The notes below the pieces were generated by a model. That model saw only the letters and a list, made by a program, of their open reading frames with translations. It did no database searches and had not been told where the DNA came from. From positions 4,774,001 to 4,838,000 of the forward strand of contig NZ_CM001442.1 in assembly GCF_000244915.1 (NCBI RefSeq): a stretch of DNA of 64,000 nt. The letters are read 5' to 3'. The translations under genes were made by a program, and so were the position numbers. Shown in pieces: positions 51,847 to 59,318 of the stretch (position 1 is the first letter of the stretch; every line of letters begins with the position of its first letter). Source of the stretch: Bradyrhizobium sp. WSM471 (GTDB lineage Bacteria; Pseudomonadota; Alphaproteobacteria; Rhizobiales; Xanthobacteraceae).

Positions 51847-53325
51847 TTAGAAGTTGCGCTGGGCGCGCAGCAGCATGCTGACCGAGTTCTGGTCCTTCAG
51901 CTCGTACACGGCCGCCGGCTTCGCAGCGGTGGCAATGCCCGGGCTCGCAATGGAGCCGGAGTACTTCTGGTCCAGACGCGACCAGCTCAGGTCGGCAGTG
52001 AACGCCAGGTTCTTGACCGGAGTCCACACGGTGTTGACACCGACGACCGCGAAGTTGAAGTCCGGATTACAGGTCGCACCCGCGAGCGCGATTGCAGCGA
52101 AGTTGCCGCAGATCAGGCCCTTGCCGGCAGTGCCGTACTTCAGCTGGGCATAGCCACCGTAGACGGCGCTCGCCCAGTTCGGGCTCCAGTTGTGGGTATA
52201 GCCACCACGCAAGCCCCAGGTCTTAACGGTATCGATACCGGTACCGGCACCGAAGACGCCGTCGGAAAGACCGGCGAAACCGGTGCTCTGATACGCGGTG
52301 TCGCTACCGCTGAACATGAAGAAGCTCTGCGGAAACAGGCTCTGGAAGTTGTAACGGGTCGCACCGTCGGTGTAGACGGCCTGCAGGTTGATGTTGTCGC
52401 CCGCGCCGGTCGGGATGTTCTTGATCGACAAAGCGCCCTGCACAGCCCAACCCCACTTGTCGGAGGGATGACCGGTAACTTCCGTGGCGCCGTAGTAGCC
52501 GGCATGGAGATCATGCGCGGCAACCGAGAGCTGGGCCAGACCCCAGGCCTGGTCGACGCGGACCTGACCGATGATGTCAGGAGAACGCGTGCCACCCCAG
52601 GAGTTGGCACCGTAGACGCCCGTCACGAACTGAGCGGCCGTACCCGAGGACACGTTCCAGAGGTTCGACTGACCGTTGTTCGCGGACGTCTCATCCTGCA
52701 ATGCGACCGAAGCGGTGATGCCCTGGCCGAAGTCGGCCGTGTAGGCAACCTGGTTCACACCGTTGGTATGGTTGCTGCCGCCCGGAATGGTGTCGGGACC
52801 GCCAGCCGGATAGCTCTGCCACGGGGCGTCGAAGATCGAGACCGTGCGGCCGAACGTGAAGCCAGCGAACTGGATGAACGCATGGTAGAGGCCGAGCGAG
52901 GCGGCGCCGCCAGTCGCGAACGTCGAGGGATTGCTGCCGGTGACCGTCGCGGAATCGTAGGTGAAGACCGCGTCGGCGTAGGTTCGCACCACGCCATATT
53001 CGGTCGCTGTGCGGGTGTCGACGTTGAAGTCGAAACGAGCGCGGCCGGTATAGTAGTTGGTCAGACGGTTGTTCGAGCCCGCGTTCGCGCCTTGCTGGAA
53101 GTTATAGTCGCCTGCACCGCCGAGGATCGCGTCAGCGCGCAGATAGCCGCCCAGCTTGATGCAGGTATCGGTGCCCGGCATGTAGTAGAATCCAGCTCCA
53201 TACAGGGAGCAGATCTTGACGTACTCGACCGCCTTGGCCTTGACCGGAAGATCGGCCGCCTGGGCTCCACTGACGGCGATCAAACCCGCCGCAGTGCCGA
53301 GCAAAAGGCTCTTCACCACTTTCAT
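51847..53325 (-). CDS. Major outer-membrane porin (Porin_2 family)
   Basis: The 492-residue protein has a classic signal peptide (VKSLLLGTAAGLIAVSGAQA, cleaved before ADLPVKAKA) and the rhizobial porin pattern: VKICSLYGAGFYYMPGTDTC, IKLGGYLRADA, then alternating beta-strands with FDVNVDTRT-like repeats and a C-terminal aromatic residue (LRAQRNF) as required for Bam insertion. Two Cys in the N-terminal loop (CSLYG...DTC) are typical. It is a trimeric diffusion channel. A 400-base AT-rich upstream region and strong terminator fit a highly expressed single gene. Confidence 0.93.
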   Translation of the reverse strand: MKVVKSLLLGTAAGLIAVSGAQAADLPVKAKAVEYVKICSLYGAGFYYMPGTDTCIKLGGYLRADAILGGAGDYNFQQGANAGSNNRLTNYYTGRARFDFNVDTRTATEYGVVRTYADAVFTYDSATVTGSNPSTFATGGAASLGLYHAFIQFAGFTFGRTVSIFDAPWQSYPAGGPDTIPGGSNHTNGVNQVAYTADFGQGITASVALQDETSANNGQSNLWNVSSGTAAQFVTGVYGANSWGGTRSPDIIGQVRVDQAWGLAQLSVAAHDLHAGYYGATEVTGHPSDKWGWAVQGALSIKNIPTGAGDNINLQAVYTDGATRYNFQSLFPQSFFMFSGSDTAYQSTGFAGLSDGVFGAGTGIDTVKTWGLRGGYTHNWSPNWASAVYGGYAQLKYGTAGKGLICGNFAAIALAGATCNPDFNFAVVGVNTVWTPVKNLAFTADLSWSRLDQKYSGSIASPGIATAAKPAAVYELKDQNSVSMLLRAQRNF

Positions 53326-53724
53326 ATTAAAACCTCCAAGTTGCTCATGTTACGAAGACCGGACCGTCAGGCCCCCCAGATCCCCGTCTTTCAAATCCGC
53401 TCGGCCGCTTTGCGCACACACCCGCTTTCGATGCGAGGGACGTGGGCGAACCAGCTGCAACGGGACGATCGAGTACCCCCCACCGTCACGACGCAATATG
53501 CCTGCGCCGTTCACTAATCAAAATACCTTATTTGATAAGCTTTGTGGTTTCGCTAAACCTGTGCCCCGTGCGCAACACCCCGGCAAAGCGATTCCGTGAG
53601 CTGATCATCTTTGTAGTTTTAGTGACAAAATTACCCTGCTCTGCACTTGCGTCAGAGCAGGCTTGCGTGGACTATGGCTTGCACGACACCGGCCGCATAC
53701 AAATCAGATCACGGGAGTGACGCT
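53326..53724. promoter_or_regulatory. AT-rich divergent control region (porin / MarR) with two dyads
   Basis: No gene is visible. Two inverted repeats stand out: ATCAAAAT (53517-53524) with ATTTGAT (53530-53536), nearest the porin promoter side, and CCTGCTCTG (53635-53643) with CAGAGCAGG (53653-53661), 64 bases before the MarR start. The region is clearly richer in A+T than its flanks. Either dyad could bind the MarR protein encoded next. Confidence 0.45.
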
Positions 53725-54231
53725 GTGTCAGCGACGAGGAAAGAAGGGGCGCGCCTCCGCACCATCGGCAATCTGGATATCATCAGGCGCTTCACCTGGG
53801 AGATATCGTCGATCAACATGTATCTGGAGGAGCTGCGTCAGTTCTGGGCGAGAACGCTCGGCATCAGCGGTCCGCAATGGCTGATCCTGATGGCGATCTC
53901 CGACCTCGACAAGGACGACGGCATTCCGGTGAACGTCGTCTCAAAACTGCTCCACGTCGACCCGTCGTTCGTCACCACCCAGTCCAAGCTGCTCGAGAAG
54001 AAGGGCCTGTTGCGCCGTCGTCCCTCGCCGACCGACGCACGGGTGGTGCGGCTGTCCCTGACCGAGAAGACGCAGAAGCACCTGGCGAGCCTCAACGAGC
54101 AGTACAAGACGATCAAGGAATTCGTCTTCCAGGAGTTCGACGAGAAAGAGCTGACGGAATTCACCACCAAGCTCGCGATGCTGAAAACCCGTCTCGAAAA
54201 GGCCTGCGTCCGCCTGACCCTCGACTTCTGA
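53725..54231 (+). CDS. MarR-family transcriptional regulator
   Basis: The 168-residue protein has the winged-helix core QWLILMAISDLDKDDGIPVN, VVSKLLHVDPSFVTTQSKLL and the wing SPTDARVVRLSLTEK. The start GTG 53725 follows GGGAG; the frame is open further upstream but that sequence overlaps the control region. The N-terminal IGNLDIIRRFTWEISSINMY segment is characteristic of a Bradyrhizobium subgroup. It lies between the porin and a convergent hydrolase-fold gene, 10 bases from its stop. Targets unknown. Confidence 0.85.
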   Translation: MSATRKEGARLRTIGNLDIIRRFTWEISSINMYLEELRQFWARTLGISGPQWLILMAISDLDKDDGIPVNVVSKLLHVDPSFVTTQSKLLEKKGLLRRRPSPTDARVVRLSLTEKTQKHLASLNEQYKTIKEFVFQEFDEKELTEFTTKLAMLKTRLEKACVRLTLDF

Positions 54232-54241
54232 GGCGACGTCC

Positions 54242-55354
54242 TTAAATGCGCCGCGCGGCGCCTAGCCGGGATTCGAGCCAATCGAAGATGTATTCATTGG
54301 CAAGGCTCGGATTGTCCGCATGACCCTCCGCCGCGCCGGTTTCGGCCGCGGTGAATACCTTCAACATCACATCCGAACTGCCGAGCCGGGACGTCTGCAC
54401 GATCTGACGCGCCCGATCGGCCTTGAGCCAGCCGTCCTCACCGAGCGTGATAAGCACCGGACAGTCGGCGCTCGAGGCCATCAGCGGAGCATGCGGCACC
54501 GGAACGATGGAGACGTCGCTCATCGCGAATCGGCTCGCAAAGAAGGCTCGCTCGTGCAGGTCCCACAGGCCGCCATCACAGACGGCGGCGGCGAGCCGCG
54601 GCTCCTGCAGCACCGCCCGCGCCACGAAGGACGATCCCCAGCCATCGGCGACGATCGCGACGCGCTCGAAATCGACCTCGCTGCACGTCTCCAGATAGTC
54701 CATGACGCACGGAATCGCACTCTCGAGGTCCCGGCGCCGCAACAGCGCGTCGAGATAATCGTCGCGCTGGTCGCCGAACAGGTCCAGCGCCAGCAGCGAG
54801 AAGCCACGCTCGCGCGCATGCGGCGCAAGCTTGAACAGAAACTCTTCCTTGCGGTGGCCGGGCTCGCCGATGCAGATCACGGTCGGCGCTCGCACGCGTC
54901 CCGACGGCGCCGGCAGGAAATAGCCCTGCAATGAATGGCCGTCGAGCCAGGGTATCGTCATGATTTCGCCGGCCGGATCGCGCGCGGCGAGGAAGCGGCG
55001 GGCGCAATCCTGCATCGCGAGGACTGCGACCCAGCGGCGCTCGTCCGCCTGATCGAGCGGCATCGCTGCCGCGCTGTAGTAATTCATGGCGCGGAGCCAG
55101 TTGCGCTGCGCGGTCGCCCTGTGACCTTCCGCGAACGCGGCCTCGGCACGAAGCCGATTGGCCTGCGCCAGATTCTTCCACTCGCGATGCCAGGACTGGT
55201 CGTCGCCCCGCTTCAGCTGCCGCGCGATCATCAGGCATTCCGCGATCGTGGCGCCGCCCTCCTGGGCCGCGGTCAGGAGCCGCGTGAACTCAGCGGAGAT
55301 GTCCTCTCGCTCCGGGCAAAGGGTCCAGTCGTCGGAGAGGCATGCGGGTATCAT
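54242..55354 (-). CDS. Alpha/beta-hydrolase-fold protein lacking the nucleophile
   Basis: The 370-residue protein has a helical N-terminal cap (1-~125) and an alpha/beta-hydrolase domain similar to FrsA / dihydropseudooxynicotine hydrolase proteins: PTVICIGEPGHRKEEFLFKL, GFSLLALDLFGDQRDDYLDA. Where a G-x-S-x-G elbow is expected it reads A-D-G-W-G (236-240), i.e. Gly at the nucleophile position, although S241-S242 follow. The late Asp (LGEDGW) and His (AEGHADNP) positions are kept. It may be a non-hydrolytic member or use a different residue. Convergent with marR. Confidence 0.75.
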   Translation of the reverse strand: MIPACLSDDWTLCPEREDISAEFTRLLTAAQEGGATIAECLMIARQLKRGDDQSWHREWKNLAQANRLRAEAAFAEGHRATAQRNWLRAMNYYSAAAMPLDQADERRWVAVLAMQDCARRFLAARDPAGEIMTIPWLDGHSLQGYFLPAPSGRVRAPTVICIGEPGHRKEEFLFKLAPHARERGFSLLALDLFGDQRDDYLDALLRRRDLESAIPCVMDYLETCSEVDFERVAIVADGWGSSFVARAVLQEPRLAAAVCDGGLWDLHERAFFASRFAMSDVSIVPVPHAPLMASSADCPVLITLGEDGWLKADRARQIVQTSRLGSSDVMLKVFTAAETGAAEGHADNPSLANEYIFDWLESRLGAARRI

Positions 55355-55540
55355 CGGGAGCTACGCTCTGGTCATCACCTTACACATGACTGACTAAACT
55401 ATTTTGGTTCCCTGACCAAGCAGCCGTGCGCCAAATGAGAGCCGTTCGAGATCACCATCGCTTGAACGAATGTGTCGCATGCGTGACACTCCAATTCGTC
55501 ATGAGTGGCCAACTCAGGCGAGAAACGCCGACCGCGAACT

Positions 55541-55581
55541 GGCAAGAGGTGGCACGCGAAATTGCCTGCGCACCTCTTGCC
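55541..55581. repeat. 11-bp perfect inverted repeat
   Basis: GGCAAGAGGTG (55541-55551) and CACCTCTTGCC (55571-55581) flank a 19-base loop in the 271-base gap between the SDR stop and the hydrolase start, both on the minus strand. It has no T-tract. It may be an operator, an RNA structure or a terminator-like stem. Confidence 0.6.
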
Positions 55582-55625
55582 ATGATGAGCATCATACCTA
55601 TATCGGCGCGCGCTCGGCGGCCGCC

Positions 55626-56597
55626 TCAGCCGAGCCGCCAGCCGACCTCCTGCGTGAAACTTTCGTAGAAGGCGCGGTCGTAGGCCTGCTCCGGCGTGGC
55701 GCGCACGCGCTCGTCGAGGCGCTTTGCGTCCTCGCCCACGAGAATGCGCCATTGCTCCGCCTTGACCCCGTCGAGGATGATCCTGGCGGCCTGCGCCGCC
55801 GTCGTCGGCGCGTCCTCGAGGAAGCTGCGGGCGCGCTCGGTGAACGCCGCCTGGATGTCCTCGTCCGACATCTTGTCGGCATCCGGCACGCCGGCCGCCA
55901 CCATGCGCTTGCGGGTCAGCGCGACCTCGTCGGCATTGAGCCGCTCCGAACCGTCGGCGCTCTGCACCTTGCGCGAATTGGAGACGATCGAGGTGCCGAT
56001 ATGGCCGGGCATCACCACCGAGCATTTGACGTGCGGCGCGTGCAGGCGGAGGTCGTTGATCAGCGCTTCGGTAAATCCCTTCACGGCGAACTTCGCCGAG
56101 CTATAGGCGGTGTGGGACTGGTTCATACCGATCGAGGCCCAGAAGCCGTTGACGCTCGCGGTGTTGACGATGTGGGCCTCGTCGGCTGCGACCAGCATCG
56201 GCAGGAAGGTCCGGACGCCGAGATAGACGCCACCCCAGCAGATGTTGAAGGTGCGCTCCCACTGCTCGCGCGTATTGGAGAACAGGCTGCCGCCGCCGCC
56301 GATGCCGGCGTTGTTGAACAGAAGATGGATCCGGTCGGTCTTCTGCTGCTCGGCGAGCTCGTCGCGGAATCGCTTCAGATGATCCTCGATCGAGACGTCG
56401 GCGACATGGGTCGTGACGCGCAGGCCCTGCGGCAGCTTCTCGACCTCGCACAGCCGCCTGGTCTCGGCCATCGCGGCTTCCGAGACGTCGCACATCGCGA
56501 CATTGCAGCCCTCGGCGACGAGCTGCCGCGCGAGCTCACGTCCCATTCCCGTGCCGCCGCCGGTGATGACGGCGATCTTTCCTGCAAAATCCTTCAT
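55626..56597 (-). CDS. Short-chain dehydrogenase/reductase (SDR)
   Basis: The 323-residue protein has the SDR cofactor motif TGGGTGMGRELARQL (TGxxxGxG near residues 12-19), the NNAG motif (LLFNNAGIGGGG), catalytic Ser in VNTASVNGFW and the YSSAK active site (AYSSAKFAVKGF). A longer than usual C-terminal part (~70 residues) follows the fold. The N-terminal MKDFAGKIAVITG at 56597 is the natural start. The substrate is unknown. It is followed on the same strand by no close gene; the DapA-family gene lies upstream, 144 bases away. Confidence 0.88.
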   Translation of the reverse strand: MKDFAGKIAVITGGGTGMGRELARQLVAEGCNVAMCDVSEAAMAETRRLCEVEKLPQGLRVTTHVADVSIEDHLKRFRDELAEQQKTDRIHLLFNNAGIGGGGSLFSNTREQWERTFNICWGGVYLGVRTFLPMLVAADEAHIVNTASVNGFWASIGMNQSHTAYSSAKFAVKGFTEALINDLRLHAPHVKCSVVMPGHIGTSIVSNSRKVQSADGSERLNADEVALTRKRMVAAGVPDADKMSDEDIQAAFTERARSFLEDAPTTAAQAARIILDGVKAEQWRILVGEDAKRLDERVRATPEQAYDRAFYESFTQEVGWRLG

Positions 56598-56741
56598 GGG
56601 ACTTTCGGCCCCTCCCTTGTCGGTATGTTTCTTCACAGCCAGCGCCGCACGCATCGCAGCGCGCGCAAATGTAGCAGCGCCGCATCCGCAGGCAAAAGCG
56701 GATCGGCGCTGCCATGTTCATCAGTTATTTCGGGGCGTGGA

Positions 56742-57650
56742 CTATTCGGCCGCCTCGACGCGCCGCCCGTTCAACGCGCCGAGCCCGTCCAGCGCCTTGC
56801 GGATCGCCGCCTGCTGCACGGGCGATGCCTCCGGCATCGGCGCGCGCGGATAAGTCCTGGGCAGGCCCTGCAGCGTCTGCGCATAGCGCGTGCAGGCCGG
56901 CAGATTGTCGGCGATGACGGCGTTCCACAGCGTCAGCAGCTTCTTGTGCAGGTCGAGCGCGCGCGGATGGTCGCCCGCCTTCACCGCATCCCACAGCGCG
57001 ACCGAGGCATGCGGCGCCGCGGTCAGGATCGCGGCGATCGAGCCATGGGCCCCCAATGTGTAGGACGGATACATCAGGGCATCGACCGCGCTGTAGATCA
57101 GCTTGTCCGGCGCCATCATCATGAGGTCCGCGAACAGCTTCAGGTCGCCCGCGCTCTGCTTGACGCCGACCACCAGCGGCACCTCGGTCATGATCCGCGT
57201 CAGCAGCGCCGGCGACAGATACGACCACGGCACCACGTTGTAGATGATGATGGGCATGCCGGTCTCATCAGCCATGGCGCGGAAATGCGCCACCATCGCC
57301 TCGTCGTCCGGCTTGAACAGGTAATGCACCGGCGTGACCTGGAGGGCGGCGACATTCATGTCGCGCACGAGCTTGCCGCGGCGGATCGCATCGCGCGTGG
57401 AATCGACGATGATGCCGGCGATCACGGGAATGCGCCCCTTCACCGCCGCGACCGTCGCTTCCATCAGGTCGCGATATTCCTCGTGATCGAGCGTGTGCCC
57501 CTCGCCGGTCGAGCCGCCGGCCGCGACACCATGCGCGCCGGCCCCGATCATCCAGTCGACCTGGGGCGCCACGAGCGTGTAGTCGATCTCGCCATCCTTG
57601 CGGAACGGCGTCGTCATCGGCGGAATCACGCCGGTCGGTCGTGCCTTCAT
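56742..57650 (-). CDS. Dihydrodipicolinate synthase/N-acetylneuraminate lyase (DapA) family protein
   Basis: The 302-residue class I aldolase has the Schiff-base lysine in LVVGVKQSAGD, the partner tyrosine in PIIIYNVVPWSY and the substrate-binding AAGGSTGEGHTLDHEEYRDL (GSTGE). It starts MKARPTGVIPPMTTPFRKDG at ATG 57650. The context (next to an SDR, away from lysine genes) suggests a catabolic or keto-acid aldolase rather than DapA itself, since dapA would have a GTTGE motif. The specific substrate is not inferable. Confidence 0.87.
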   Translation of the reverse strand: MKARPTGVIPPMTTPFRKDGEIDYTLVAPQVDWMIGAGAHGVAAGGSTGEGHTLDHEEYRDLMEATVAAVKGRIPVIAGIIVDSTRDAIRRGKLVRDMNVAALQVTPVHYLFKPDDEAMVAHFRAMADETGMPIIIYNVVPWSYLSPALLTRIMTEVPLVVGVKQSAGDLKLFADLMMMAPDKLIYSAVDALMYPSYTLGAHGSIAAILTAAPHASVALWDAVKAGDHPRALDLHKKLLTLWNAVIADNLPACTRYAQTLQGLPRTYPRAPMPEASPVQQAAIRKALDGLGALNGRRVEAAE

Positions 57651-57936
57651 GGTCTGCCCTCGCGTTTCCATATCCCTTGTGGCGGTCCCGCTCTTTTGGC
57701 GGGTGCCCACGGTCCTTCCGAGCCTACCGGCTGCAAGCGGCCTGTGAAGCGCCCCCGGCGCGGCGCTGCCCCCACAAACGATCATCCCTGCGACTCACCC
57801 CCTTACTCACCCCTGCCGGTTCCCGTATTTGCCCGGCTTCGGTTTAAGGGCAATTTTTTTACAATCCGAATCTTCAATGGACTCCGGACGCTGGGTCGAG
57901 TCGGCCAGGTCAGCGTGTTGTTTGTGTCACAGGCTC

Positions 57937-57952
57937 TGGCACTCCGCTTGCA
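57937..57952 (+). promoter_or_regulatory. Consensus sigma-54 promoter
   Basis: TGGCACTCCGCTTGCA matches the -24/-12 consensus TGGCAC-N5-TTGCA at every conserved position. It lies 40 bases before the small secreted protein start, so transcription should begin near 57963. Upstream (57651-57936) there is no gene. Confidence 0.85.
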
Positions 57953-57991
57953 TCCTCTTCGTGGTCAGAAACTACCGATGAGGTGACTGGA

Positions 57992-58231
57992 ATGTTCGTG
58001 ACCGTCGTTGCCGTGCTCTGCCGGCTGAGTGCAGCCAGCTCAGGCAGTTGCATCGAGGAAATCGTGACCGACAGCAACATGACGCCCGAGATGTCGATGA
58101 TGCAGTGTGCGATCGGCGCACAGGCCCCATTGGCGAAATGGATGGGCGAGCATCCGATCTACCACGCCAACTGGCGGCTCGATCGCTACAAATGCGTCCC
58201 GGGTCACTACGAGATCAAGGGCCACGCCTAA
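57992..58231 (+). CDS. Small secreted cysteine-containing protein (79 aa) under sigma-54 control
   Basis: The start ATG 57992 gives a short signal-like N-terminus (MFVTVVAVLCRLSAASSG) followed by a compact domain with three Cys after it (SCIEEI, MMQCAIG, YKCVPGHYEI), two Met-rich turns and the conserved KWMGEHPIYHANWRL segment. A GTG nine bases earlier is in frame but too close to GAGG. I recall a rhizobial family of similar proteins of 75-90 residues with no function. The sigma-54 promoter at 57937 implies nitrogen, carbon or microaerobic regulation. Confidence 0.75.
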   Translation: MFVTVVAVLCRLSAASSGSCIEEIVTDSNMTPEMSMMQCAIGAQAPLAKWMGEHPIYHANWRLDRYKCVPGHYEIKGHA

Positions 58232-58332
58232 GGCCCCGCAAAACTACTGATACCAAGACGACGGACCAAGACTAAAAACGAGGAAACGCCCCGGAGGCCG
58301 ACTGGCTTTCCGTGCGGGGGTGCTGAAGACCG

Positions 58333-58620
58333 TCAGACCAACTCGTCGCCATGCTTGACGTTTGCGCAGAACGCCAGATGGCCTTCGAGCTCGATACGAA
58401 CACGGTACGTGCCATGAGGCAGAGAAGCTGCAATTCGCCAGCGCCGTATCGACGCTTCAGGGTGGGCTGCCATCTCCCTATTGACGAAGTGTATTACCTC
58501 TTTGCCCGTCGAGTCGGCTGCAACTACTTTGACGGAAATCGGCTTTTGGTCCGTTCGCGGATTTAGCTCGAATACAAGCCCATTTTCAACAATTCCGACA
58601 TACTCAACGAAGACATACTT
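58333..58620 (-). pseudogene. Displaced 3' segment of the DarT-like gene (-1 frame)
   Basis: In the frame one base back from the toxin gene, the minus strand is open from about 58623 to a TGA at 58333-58335. The ~95-residue translation reads KYVFVEYVGIVENGLVFELN, continues through ISVKVVAADSTGKEVIHF and RWRIAASLPHGTYRVRIELE, and ends HGDELV. It looks like a beta-rich protein domain, not random sequence, and has no start codon before mid-segment. The toxin frame ends inside this interval (58563). One extra base near 58618-58622 (GGAAG to GGAAAG) would fuse toxin and segment into one ~328-residue protein. Confidence 0.65.
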
Positions 58621-59318
58621 CCTTCAAATACCAACAAATCATTGGACACGATAATCTTGTTGGACCAAGACTTTGCACAGTCTCCCAGCATGTCACAGAG
58701 GGTTTCACGCTCGGCAACCGTTCGACAGTATATCCATTGCAAGGCAGTAGAGAGCGGCAGCGGAGAAGCCGCTAGAACCTCGGCGCAACGATGTTCGGTG
58801 ATCGATTTGTCACCTCCCGTCGCTCCGACGTGAAACACTTTTTCGAATGGTATCGTCGCAAAATAAATTTCTGAATCTTGGGGCTCTGCAGTGGCGGTCT
58901 GCATATTGCGATCGGAGAACTTTACACCCTCGCTCAAAAGAACCTTACGGGCGTCGAATACGAACATAATCAAGACTGGAGCGTGAGAGCTCTCGCCAAA
59001 CGAGCATTCGCCCTGTTTCCGAATTCCTTCTATGTGCCACTGCGTAGGCGTCGTCGGCCGGAAATAGAGACGCGCAAAATTGTGAGCGTACTCGCGTGTG
59101 TTTATTACAGCGATGGCAGCGACGTCCCGCGTCCTCTTATTGTTGGGATCGTTTCGAGAACGCAAATTCCCATCTCTGAGCAACTCGACCGCGTTCTCGA
59201 TGGGAGCATGATGGAATAGGCGGCTGGGCCAATTGCGTCTGTACGAGTACCATGGCTTATTGAGTTCGGCTTCCCACCTGCCAATATGATCTTCGATGAA
59301 GGTCGCACTTAGCGCCAT
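58563..59318 (-). CDS. darT: DarT-like (DUF4433) DNA ADP-ribosyltransferase toxin, C-terminally frameshifted
   Basis: The 251-residue protein resembles DarT toxins, which ADP-ribosylate single-stranded DNA. Matching features are RLFHHAPIENAVELLRDGNL (33-52; DarT has a similar His-and-loop start), FARLYFRPTTPTQWHIEG (81-98), PVLIMFVFDARKVL, ATIPFEKVFHVG and HRCAEVL (176-182), where E180 is the likely catalytic Glu. It is divergent from well-studied DarT1/DarT2. The start ATG overlaps the upstream darG stop by 10 bases, a normal antitoxin-toxin coupling. After residue ~233 the frame ends in an apparently wrong frame (SMSSLSMSELLKMGLYSS), while coding sequence continues in the -1 frame. GC content is lower than in neighbouring genes. 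Confidence 0.68.
   Translation of the reverse strand: MALSATFIEDHIGRWEAELNKPWYSYRRNWPSRLFHHAPIENAVELLRDGNLRSRNDPNNKRTRDVAAIAVINTREYAHNFARLYFRPTTPTQWHIEGIRKQGECSFGESSHAPVLIMFVFDARKVLLSEGVKFSDRNMQTATAEPQDSEIYFATIPFEKVFHVGATGGDKSITEHRCAEVLAASPLPLSTALQWIYCRTVAERETLCDMLGDCAKSWSNKIIVSNDLLVFEGSMSSLSMSELLKMGLYSS

Noticed and set aside
57916..57931. TGT-N10-ACA, a NifA-type upstream activator pattern, next to the sigma-54 promoter at 57937
   Set aside because: It ends only six bases before the -24 element, too close for an activator site that needs DNA looping; a chance match is likely.
55470..57986. Plus-strand open frame of 838 residues opposite the SDR and DapA-family genes
   Set aside because: Composition is His/Arg-rich and typical of antisense frames; both minus-strand genes have catalytic motifs.
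58351..58566. Plus-strand frame of 71 residues downstream of the small secreted protein
   Set aside because: It lies antisense to the displaced toxin segment, has a Cys/Arg-rich composition and no ribosome-binding site.
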